From: Bacilli bacterium
GTDB lineage: Bacteria > Bacillota_I > Bacilli_A > RFN20 > CAG-826
Length of the DNA: 35,866 nt
Reading direction: 5' to 3'
NCBI GenBank assembly: GCA_024408495.1
Contig: JAKSUY010000010.1
Span: 1 to 35,866 of the forward strand
A program made the position numbers and the translations under genes. Within the stretch, counting starts at the first letter, position 1; the number at the start of each line of letters is the position of its first letter. Of this stretch, positions 30,980-35,866 are shown piece by piece. The notes under the pieces were generated by a model that made no database searches, was not told where the DNA came from, and saw only the letters and a list, made by a program, of their open reading frames with translations.

Positions 30980-31627
30980 TTACTTAAGCAGGCTCTTAAC
31001 CTTGCTCTTATAGTCTTTAATATGTTCGAAGAAAAATTCCTTCATTTTATTGACCGCAATCATGGGGTCTTCTTTTTCCATGCGCTTATCAACCGTAAGG
31101 AAGGCTTCATATAATTCAGCAAAATCTCTTAATAAGTATTCTTGAATCTTCATCTTCTTACCTAGTTTAGTAGCGACTTGGAAAGCTTTCATAATGCGTA
31201 CTTTAATTGGCTCAACGTATTCAAAGATACAAGTCTTAAAGTATAAAACATCATCCGGTAGTTGATCAGGGAGCATTAAATAAGTGCATTTAAAGCGTTT
31301 ATCACTCTTTTTAAGAGTGTCCGCTAAGTAGTGGTCTAATCTAACCTCTAAATCGCCAATATCCGCGACATAAAGCATTTCTAGATAAGAAACCTTATCA
31401 CTAGTAGTGCCAGCATCTAGTAATGCGTATTGAACTAACGCATTAAAGTCTTTACGCATATTCTTAAATCCCATTGATTCAGGATCATCATTAAGTTTCT
31501 TGCTCTTATCTTGAAATAATTCTTTTCTAGCCTTTAATGGTAAGATTTTGTAAATCTCAAAAAGCTTTAAGCATAATTCATCGTAGGCGACTTTGCCCCT
31601 TCTAAATATATCTGGTATTTGTTCCAT
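30980..31627 (-). CDS. hypothetical helical protein, 215 aa
   Basis: I do not recognise the family. The protein is predicted almost entirely helical and highly charged, without signal peptide or membrane segment. The middle holds conserved-looking hydrophobic segments such as NALVQYALLDAGTT, YLEMLYVADIGDLEVRLDHYLADTL and CTYLMLPDQLPDDVLYFKTCIFEYV. It is transcribed alone: a good promoter and GAGGT ribosome binding site lie upstream and a strong terminator downstream. Its place between rny and the Sfp/recA genes suggests a lineage-specific housekeeping gene rather than a mobile one. Confidence 0.7.
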   Translation of the reverse strand: MEQIPDIFRRGKVAYDELCLKLFEIYKILPLKARKELFQDKSKKLNDDPESMGFKNMRKDFNALVQYALLDAGTTSDKVSYLEMLYVADIGDLEVRLDHYLADTLKKSDKRFKCTYLMLPDQLPDDVLYFKTCIFEYVEPIKVRIMKAFQVATKLGKKMKIQEYLLRDFAELYEAFLTVDKRMEKEDPMIAVNKMKEFFFEHIKDYKSKVKSLLK

Positions 31628-31647
31628 AGTGTTACCTCTTTGGTGTT

Positions 31648-31677
31648 ATTGTAGCAAAATCAAGTTATCAATTTCAA
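31648..31677 (-). promoter_or_regulatory. promoter of the 215-aa protein gene
   Basis: On the minus strand TTGAAA (31677-31672), an 18-bp spacer and TACAAT (31653-31648) form a near-consensus sigma-A-type promoter, 20 nt before the ATG. Confidence 0.6.
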
Positions 31678-31688
31678 ATTTTTCTAAG

Positions 31689-31716
31689 AAGCACCTAAAG
31701 GTGCTTATTTTTTTAT
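31689..31716 (+). terminator. orphan plus-strand terminator upstream of the PPTase gene
   Basis: An 8-bp stem AAGCACCT / AGGTGCTT (2-nt loop) is followed on the plus strand by ATTTTTTTATTTTT. It points toward the phosphopantetheinyl transferase gene, but no gene lies upstream on that strand for several kilobases. It may block antisense or read-through transcription, end a small RNA, or act as an attenuator. Confidence 0.7.
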
Positions 31717-31730
31717 TTTTATAGTTGTGG

Positions 31731-31736
31731 TATAGT
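31731..31736 (+). promoter_or_regulatory. -10 box of the PPTase gene
   Basis: TATAGT lies 16 nt before the ATG at 31753. The implied leader is about 10 nt and has no Shine-Dalgarno site. The -35 region is not clear. Confidence 0.4.
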
Positions 31737-31752
31737 ATAAAAAGATTAAATT

Positions 31753-32367
31753 ATGCTTAAAGTTTACTATGCTAAAATCGATCCGTTATACAACCAAGAA
31801 AAGTATTTAGCATACTATCAAGCGCTACCAAAAACTCGTCAAAAAAGAACCGATAACTATGTTGATGCAGAAGACAGAATGAGAAGCGTAGCAGCATTTA
31901 CTTTATTGCTAAAACTATTAAATGATAATAAAGTTTCCTATCAAAACGATGATTTTAAAATCGATCAATATGGAAAATTATATTTGGTTAACTCTGATGT
32001 ATATCTTAATTTATCGCATAGTGGAAGTTATGTGATTGCTGCAATTAGCGATGCTCCCGTCGGTGTCGATGTCGAACATATTGAAAAGAATCATAAAATC
32101 AAAGAACTTATTAAATATGTACTAGATAACAAAGAAATCGAAGAGTTTAGTAAAAGCAAAAATCAAATCAAAGATTTCTATCTTATGTGGACCAAAAAAG
32201 AAAGCTATACCAAATGCATTGGCAAAGGCTTATCCGCAGGGATGAACACAATAAACATAAATAAGATAAAAGACTTCCACTTTAAATGCTTTGATAAAGA
32301 GAATCACCAGTTCGCCATATGCTATAAGGCTAAACTGGTGATCGATAGTAAAGAAATAGAACTTTAA
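31753..32367 (+). CDS. 4'-phosphopantetheinyl transferase, Sfp type
   Basis: This enzyme moves the phosphopantetheine arm of CoA onto a serine of a carrier protein. The 204-aa protein has the Sfp/HetI/AcpT motifs: RMRSVAAFTLL, LYLVNSDVYLNLSHSG, GVDVE with Mg2+-binding Asp106 and Glu108, and FYLMWTKKESYTKCIGKGL with Trp146-Lys149-Glu150. No carrier protein or NRPS/PKS gene is nearby. It may therefore be the general acyl-carrier-protein synthase of the cell, as Sfp-like enzymes are in some lineages without AcpS. Its stop abuts that of recA with no gap. Confidence 0.9.
   Translation: MLKVYYAKIDPLYNQEKYLAYYQALPKTRQKRTDNYVDAEDRMRSVAAFTLLLKLLNDNKVSYQNDDFKIDQYGKLYLVNSDVYLNLSHSGSYVIAAISDAPVGVDVEHIEKNHKIKELIKYVLDNKEIEEFSKSKNQIKDFYLMWTKKESYTKCIGKGLSAGMNTININKIKDFHFKCFDKENHQFAICYKAKLVIDSKEIEL
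32303..32342 (-). terminator. inverted repeat at the end of the PPTase gene, possible recA terminator
   Basis: ATCACCAGTT (32303-32312) and AACTGGTGAT (32333-32342) form a perfect 10-bp stem, extended inward by GCC/GGC. On the minus strand it lies 26 nt beyond the recA stop and is followed by TCTCTTTATC. It is inside the PPTase coding sequence. The T-run is imperfect, so it may act as a weak terminator or a 3'-stabilising hairpin. Confidence 0.4.
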
Positions 32368-33378
32368 CTATTCTTTATCTTTTTTATCTTCTTCTTTTTT
32401 ACTAGCTTTAATACGAGCAAGAAGGTCATCAACTAATGCTTGGTGTTCATTTAAATATCCGACGGCAGTATCGCGACCTTGACCAATCTTTTCACCATCA
32501 AGTTCATACCATGAACCAGATTTCTTAATAAAACCCTTTTCGATGGCGATATCAAGAATCTCACCTTTCGCTGAAATACCAGTGCCATAGATGATATCAA
32601 TGTTACAAGTTTTAAACGGGGGAGCGACTTTATTCTTAACCACTTTAACTTTAACAGTGTTACCGATAATGTCGTTACCGTCTTTGATTGCTTCACTACG
32701 TCTAATATCTAAACGCACTGATGCATAGAATTTAAGCGCACGACCACCGGTAGTAGTTTCTGGATTACCATACATTACACCAACCTTTTCTCTTAATTGG
32801 TTAATAAAAATCACGGTGGTTTCGGTTTTGTTTAATACGCCTGCTAACTTTCTCATAGCCTTGCTCATTAAACGAGCTTGTAGACCAACTTGGTTATCCG
32901 CCATTACTCCATCAAGTTCGGCTTGAGGGACTAACGCTGCTACTGAGTCGACTACAATAATTGAAATCTCACCCGATTGCGCTAATAATTCAGTAATTTC
33001 TAACGCTTCTTCACCGCTATCTGGTTGCGATAAGATTAATTCATCAATATCAACTCCGAGTTTCTTGGCATAGACCGGATCGATTGAATGCTCTGCATCC
33101 ACAAACGCAGCCTTGCCTCCTTTCTTTTGCGCTTCCGCAATCGCGTGTAACGCTAAAGTGGTCTTACCACTACTTTCAGGACCATAGATTTCGATGATCC
33201 TTCCTTTTGGATAACCACCAACGCCTAATGCATTATCAAGTAATAATGAACCAGTGGAGATGGTATCAATGTCAATGTTAGGTCTTTCGCCTAAACGCAT
33301 GACACTACCTTTGCCATAAATCTTTTCGATGTTCTTAATGGCATTCAGTAGATTTACATTTTTTTCTTCTTTTGACAT
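32368..33378 (-). CDS. recA: recombinase A
   Basis: RecA forms filaments on single-stranded DNA for strand exchange and repair. The 336-aa protein has the P-loop GPESSGKT, the Walker B segment [12 protein letters not shown], the L1/L2 loop region ([31 protein letters not shown]) and a typical Lys/Glu-rich acidic tail. AGGAGG precedes the ATG. No LexA/SOS-box-like CGAAC-N4-GTTCG is visible upstream. It follows pgsA-cinA, the usual order in Firmicutes. Confidence 0.97.
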   Translation of the reverse strand: MSKEEKNVNLLNAIKNIEKIYGKGSVMRLGERPNIDIDTISTGSLLLDNALGVGGYPKGRIIEIYGPESSGKTTLALHAIAEAQKKGGKAAFVDAEHSIDPVYAKKLGVDIDELILSQPDSGEEALEITELLAQSGEISIIVVDSVAALVPQAELDGVMADNQVGLQARLMSKAMRKLAGVLNKTETTVIFINQLREKVGVMYGNPETTTGGRALKFYASVRLDIRRSEAIKDGNDIIGNTVKVKVVKNKVAPPFKTCNIDIIYGTGISAKGEILDIAIEKGFIKKSGSWYELDGEKIGQGRDTAVGYLNEHQALVDDLLARIKASKKEEDKKDKE

Positions 33379-33411
33379 AAATGTCCTCCTATATAGTTAT
33401 ACACAAAATGA

Positions 33412-33885
33412 CTATTTCAAAATCTCAAAAATGAGCGAAATTGCATCATTTACAACGGCCTCTCTTATCGAGTTTCTCGAGCCTTTATACACTTTTGTAA
33501 AATTTTTTATCAATGCCACGTTTGGTTTACATAATATGGCTATATGCACTCTTCCTACTTCTGCGCCTCCTGGCTCCTTAGTAGGACCAGCATTTCCGGT
33601 AAAGGAAACAACGATATCGCTTTTAAGTAATTTACTACCTTCTTTAGCCATTAAAGTAGCGATTTCTTTACTAACAACTCCATATTTCTTAATGGTTTCT
33701 TTTTTAATACCTAATAAAGATGTTTTTAAGCTTGATTGATAAGTAATTAAGCCGCCTCTTACTACTTTACTAGCGCCTGGAACGTTCGCTAATGTAGCGA
33801 TAAACAAACCAGCCGTTAATGATTCAACACTAGCAATCGTTAACTTCTTCTTATTTAGAAGATCTACGAGCTTTTTTGCTTCCAT
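33412..33885 (-). CDS. cinA: CinA C-terminal-domain protein (NMN amidohydrolase, PncC type)
   Basis: The 157-aa protein corresponds to the C-terminal domain of CinA alone: TIASVESLTAGLFIATLANVPGASKVVRGGLITYQ, KYGVVSKEIATLMAKE and VSFTGNAGPTKEPGGAEVGRVHIAI. In PncC this domain deamidates nicotinamide mononucleotide to nicotinate mononucleotide. The N-terminal molybdopterin-binding-like domain of full-length CinA (about 410 aa) is absent. The start overlaps the end of pgsA by 35 bp and is preceded by AAGG. The stop lies 33 nt before recA. The small-domain form is common, so this need not be a truncation. Confidence 0.9.
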   Translation of the reverse strand: MEAKKLVDLLNKKKLTIASVESLTAGLFIATLANVPGASKVVRGGLITYQSSLKTSLLGIKKETIKKYGVVSKEIATLMAKEGSKLLKSDIVVSFTGNAGPTKEPGGAEVGRVHIAILCKPNVALIKNFTKVYKGSRNSIREAVVNDAISLIFEILK

Positions 33886-34537
33886 TAGTTAATACCTTAC
33901 GATTCTGAACAACATATATCACACCTGATACTAGCGATAAGATAGTAGTAATATAGACAAAGAAAGCGACGATGCGTAAATCACGAGGCCAATTAAAATC
34001 AAAATAAGAGAACGGCCATCCATTAAGTAGGATTAGCGGGATTGTAATCATTTGCGCTACCGTTTTAGCCTTACCAAATATATTCGCAGCAATTACTACA
34101 TCTTTCTTAGCAGCTACAAAACGTAAACAATCAACTACAATATCTCTCCCGACCATTAAAACAACACAGAAGAAAGGGATGCAATATTGATTAACGTTTG
34201 TGTACGCTCTCATAAATCCGCCAACGGTTAAGAAGACTAAAAGAGAATTGACTAATAATTTATCTGCTACTGGATCTAGGAACTTACCTAAATCAGTTAC
34301 TTGGTTATTTTTTCTTGCTAAATAACCATCAAGTGCATCAGTAGAGGCAGCGATGATAAATACAATACATACCGCTAAATAAACAACATTAATATGGGAA
34401 TCACCAATTAATATTCCAAATGTTTGTGACACTAAATGAGGATTAACTCTTCCGATGATATCAATGACGGTTAAAAATAAAATCATTATTACCACTAAGA
34501 TAATACGAGAAAAGGTAATTTTAGTCGGCGTATTCAT
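33851..34537 (-). CDS. pgsA: CDP-diacylglycerol-glycerol-3-phosphate 3-phosphatidyltransferase
   Basis: PgsA makes phosphatidylglycerol phosphate, the committed step to phosphatidylglycerol. The 228-aa membrane protein has the CDP-alcohol phosphotransferase motif D-G-x2-A-R-x(n)-G-x3-D-x3-D (TDALDGYLARKNNQVTDLGKFLDPVADK) and about six hydrophobic segments. I chose the ATG at 34537 rather than an upstream in-frame ATG at 34555, because TATAAT (34552-34547) lies between them, 9 nt before this ATG. The sequence MNTPTKITFSRI is also the normal family start. An extra loop of about 50 residues near the N-terminus (GRVNPHLVSQTFGILIGDSH) makes it longer than B. subtilis PgsA (193 aa). Confidence 0.92.
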   Translation of the reverse strand: MNTPTKITFSRIILVVIMILFLTVIDIIGRVNPHLVSQTFGILIGDSHINVVYLAVCIVFIIAASTDALDGYLARKNNQVTDLGKFLDPVADKLLVNSLLVFLTVGGFMRAYTNVNQYCIPFFCVVLMVGRDIVVDCLRFVAAKKDVVIAANIFGKAKTVAQMITIPLILLNGWPFSYFDFNWPRDLRIVAFFVYITTILSLVSGVIYVVQNRKVLTNGSKKARRSSK

Positions 34538-34546
34538 AACTAAAAT

Positions 34547-34552
34547 ATTATA
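34547..34552 (-). promoter_or_regulatory. -10 box of the pgsA-cinA unit
   Basis: TATAAT on the minus strand ends 9 nt before the chosen pgsA ATG and overlaps an upstream in-frame ATG, which helps decide the start. Confidence 0.5.
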
Positions 34553-34580
34553 CAATAATATTTTGAAATAAGCACAAAAG

Positions 34581-34799
34581 TTATCGCTTATTCAATTGCT
34601 CGAATAAAGAAAAAACCGATAGCGGTGAATCCCCGTATAGACCAGTTTCATTATTCGATAATATTAACGATACTTTCGATTTATAAAACATTTCGCGTGC
34701 TTCATCTAACGAAACTTTATATTTGTTAGCAATCATTTTTGTTACTTCACTAACAATAATGGTTCTTGCTAATGAGTGATCTTCTTTATTTGACTTCAT
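34581..34799 (-). CDS. small protein of the DUF3990 cassette
   Basis: The 72-aa protein contains YKVSLDEAREMFYKSKVSLILSNNETGLYGDSPLSVFSLFEQL. I associate the 'ETGLYG-x-SPL-x-VFSLF' ending with short proteins encoded next to DUF3990 genes; that link is from memory of such loci and not a named family. I chose the ATG at 34799. A TTG four codons upstream is possible. It overlaps the DUF3990 gene by 14 bp, so the two are co-translated. Being small and coupled, it could be an antitoxin-like partner. Confidence 0.7.
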   Translation of the reverse strand: MKSNKEDHSLARTIIVSEVTKMIANKYKVSLDEAREMFYKSKVSLILSNNETGLYGDSPLSVFSLFEQLNKR

Positions 34800-35280
34800 A
34801 AGATTTAACAAATTTTAATGTTTTTAACGATTCGTCTGTGCAAAAAGCAATTTGACTATTAATTTTTTGGAAACGCAAGCGTTTAATAGCATCTTCTTTT
34901 CGCATTACTCCACGAACTACAAAAAGAATGGTTTCGCCTACATTATCATCCGCAATTTTTCCTTTTACAATATCATAATCATGTTTAAAAGAAACTTCGC
35001 TTCGACACTTAATTACCATATTTAGCCAATTTAAATCTGCATCTTTATATTCTTTATATTTAAAACGAGACACATCTTCATCCCAATCAAAGACACTTAC
35101 CACTGCTTTTGCATTTTTCTCACCAGTTATTATTTTTTGCTTTTGCTTTCTTTTTGCCATTCGTTCGGCTTGTTCTTTAATCGGTGTCACATAAAAAGCC
35201 GGACCAAAATCGCGTCCTTTATCTTGAACAATAATTTTTGGTTGTTTAACAATTACATTAGATCCGTGATATAAAATCAT
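34786..35280 (-). CDS. DUF3990 protein, ADP-ribosyltransferase-like
   Basis: The 164-aa protein begins MILYHGSNVIVKQPKI and continues DFGPAFYVTPIKEQAERMAKRK. It ends SQIAFCTDESLKTLKFVKSYEV. This is the DUF3990 pattern (LYHGS near the start, DFG-x-x-FY-x-T, QI-x-F-x-T near the end). The early His and Tyr fit the H-Y pair of the PARP-like ADP-ribosyltransferase fold, so a NAD-using toxin is plausible but not shown. The start overlaps the upstream HTH gene by 4 bp (ATGA). Confidence 0.82.
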   Translation of the reverse strand: MILYHGSNVIVKQPKIIVQDKGRDFGPAFYVTPIKEQAERMAKRKQKQKIITGEKNAKAVVSVFDWDEDVSRFKYKEYKDADLNWLNMVIKCRSEVSFKHDYDIVKGKIADDNVGETILFVVRGVMRKEDAIKRLRFQKINSQIAFCTDESLKTLKFVKSYEVK

Positions 35281-35723
35281 AATTCCTTCTTTAATGATAC
35301 ATCAAAATATTCGTTAAGTGAGTTCACACTCATACCATGCATATCTTCATAATCACTATTTAATAAATTAATTAATCCGTTTTTCTTAAACAATCTATAT
35401 ATCTCACTGGCATTTTTATTTTTATATGATGCATATAATTCAACACACATAATAATAAATTCGTTTATCTTTTTATCTAAAGCGGTAATTCTCCTAGTTG
35501 CGCGAAAACGTGCATTCAACGTTGATGATTGCCTTAATTCTAACGATAACCCTAATAATTTCATTAATCGTAAATAGGTTGAAAATGAACTATTTGATTT
35601 GCCTTTTTCAATTGACCACAAAGTAGCGCGCGTAATATTCGCCTTATGTGCAACATAATCCATAGATAAATTTAAGGCTAGGCGATGTTGTTTAATTTCT
35701 TGTCCAATTAATTTTTCATCCAT
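35277..35723 (-). CDS. XRE-family HTH protein fused to DUF3791
   Basis: Residues about 7-65 of this 148-aa protein form an XRE/Cro HTH (EIKQHRLALNLSMDYVAHKANITRATLWSIEKGKSNSSFSTYLRLMKLLG). Residues about 78-140 (INEFIIMCVELYASYKNKNASEIYRLFKKNGLINLLNSDYEDMHGMSVNSLNEYFD) fit DUF3791, a small domain usually encoded just before DUF3990. Here it is fused to the DNA-binding domain. This suggests that the protein represses its own operon and binds or controls the DUF3990 partner, as antitoxins do. It has a near-consensus promoter and no Shine-Dalgarno site. Confidence 0.82.
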   Translation of the reverse strand: MDEKLIGQEIKQHRLALNLSMDYVAHKANITRATLWSIEKGKSNSSFSTYLRLMKLLGLSLELRQSSTLNARFRATRRITALDKKINEFIIMCVELYASYKNKNASEIYRLFKKNGLINLLNSDYEDMHGMSVNSLNEYFDVSLKKEL

Positions 35724-35729
35724 ACAATT

Positions 35730-35757
35730 AGCATAACATCTTAAAAGTTAATGTCAA
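35730..35757 (-). promoter_or_regulatory. promoter of the HTH-DUF3791/DUF3990 operon
   Basis: The minus strand has TTGACA (35757-35752, perfect consensus), a 16-bp spacer and TATGCT (35735-35730). The -10 box ends 6 nt before the ATG, so the message should be leaderless. This is the best -35 box in the window, which fits a gene needing strong but repressible transcription. Confidence 0.72.
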
Positions 35758-35785
35758 ATATATTAAACATTATCTTATAAATAAA

Positions 35786-35806
35786 AATCTACCATTTTGG
35801 TAGATT
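35786..35806 (-). terminator. rho-independent terminator of the RNase P RNA gene
   Basis: A 9-bp stem AATCTACCA / TGGTAGATT with a 3-nt loop is followed on the minus strand by TTTATTTAT after the A:T-ending stem. It lies directly downstream of the rnpB 3' end. Confidence 0.8.
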
Positions 35807-35813
35807 ATTAATA

Positions 35814-35866
35814 GGTCTCCAATCCGATAAGCCATGTTCTGTCGAGGGTGACAATTTATCTAAGCT
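35814..35866 (-). ncRNA. rnpB: RNase P RNA, 3' end (partial)
   Basis: The minus strand reads GACAGAACATGGCTTATCGG, then ATTGGAGACC. 'ACAGAA-x-x-GGCTTA' is the universally conserved 3' strand of the P4 helix of bacterial RNase P RNA, placed as usual about 20-25 nt before the 3' end. The remainder, including the 5' P4 strand, is beyond the window. The RNA cleaves 5' leaders from pre-tRNAs together with RnpA. A terminator follows directly. The exact 3' end is approximate. Confidence 0.82.

Noticed and set aside
33379-33411. SOS box upstream of recA
   Set aside because: No CGAAC-N4-GTTCG or near variant is present between cinA and recA, nor in the last part of cinA.
1-35866. Possible use of TGA as tryptophan (Mycoplasma-type code)
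   Set aside because: TGA ends the permease 1 gene at 20327-20329, overlapping the next start, and TGG is used throughout for Trp. The standard code fits all genes.
1-35866. CRISPR array or tRNA genes
   Set aside because: I saw no regularly spaced repeats of 25-40 bp and no cloverleaf with a GTTCRANNC arm. The only RNA gene found is the rnpB end.
35814-35866. tmRNA or SRP RNA as identity of the RNA at the right edge
   Set aside because: No tRNA-like acceptor end or GGTGCC/SRP tetraloop is seen. ACAGAAxxGGCTTA is specific for RNase P RNA.

Overview
The window is AT-rich bacterial DNA that uses the standard code: TGA serves as a stop, for example at the end of the gene at 19274-20329. The order pgsA-cinA-recA with rny nearby, FucI/FucU and RhaM/RhaD/RhaB enzymes, Sfp-type PPTase, BspA-like and InlB-repeat surface proteins and DUF6273/YD-repeat lipoproteins all point to a low-GC Firmicutes/Mollicutes-related, probably gut-associated lineage (class Bacilli in the broad sense). 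This placement is inference. No 16S gene or other marker fixes it.

Left part (1-13.4 kb), accessory. A truncated InlB-type repeat protein and a BspA-like lipoprotein alternate with broken copies of a serine-recombinase gene (257-446, 1825-2070). One intact copy lies at 10435-10995. Between them are an AAA_14/DUF4143 ATPase, the C-terminal end of a VirB4-like conjugation ATPase, and the most unusual module of the window: a HIRAN-domain protein divergent from a 47-aa zinc-ribbon protein and a 1564-aa protein. That protein joins a UvrD/PcrA-type helicase, a HEPN-like R-x4-H segment, a PcrA-like Tudor domain and a trypsin/HtrA-like protease with H1410, D1450 and S1520. This is the best candidate here for an undescribed, probably defence-related, system. 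Two more lipoprotein genes (DUF6273 and YD-repeat) follow.

Middle (13.4-17.7 kb), tRNA modification. A MiaA-TcdA fusion (i6A37 and ct6A37 synthesis) and MiaB (ms2i6A37) flank a threonine ammonia-lyase gene.

17.7-29.2 kb, 6-deoxyhexose use. A RhaSTPQ-like ABC importer operon (ATPase, two permeases, lipoprotein binding protein) converges, through a bidirectional terminator, on a catabolic operon fucI-fucO-rhaM-rhaD-rhaB. FucU is encoded just upstream, directly behind rny. The set makes a full route from L-fucose (possibly also L-rhamnose) to dihydroxyacetone phosphate and 1,2-propanediol, using FucI for the isomerase and Rha-type kinase and aldolase.

Right part (29.2-35.9 kb), housekeeping. 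It holds rny, an unknown protein, an Sfp-type phosphopantetheinyl transferase, recA, cinA (C-terminal domain type) and pgsA. These are followed by a three-gene HTH-DUF3791 / DUF3990 / small-protein cassette that looks like a toxin-antitoxin locus, and by the 3' end of the RNase P RNA gene on the minus strand.

A recurring feature is a good -10 box (TATAAT or similar) only 6-9 nt upstream of the start codon. It is seen at about a dozen genes, which would therefore be transcribed as leaderless mRNAs; other genes have strong Shine-Dalgarno sequences. Several convergent gene pairs abut stop to stop with no spacer.
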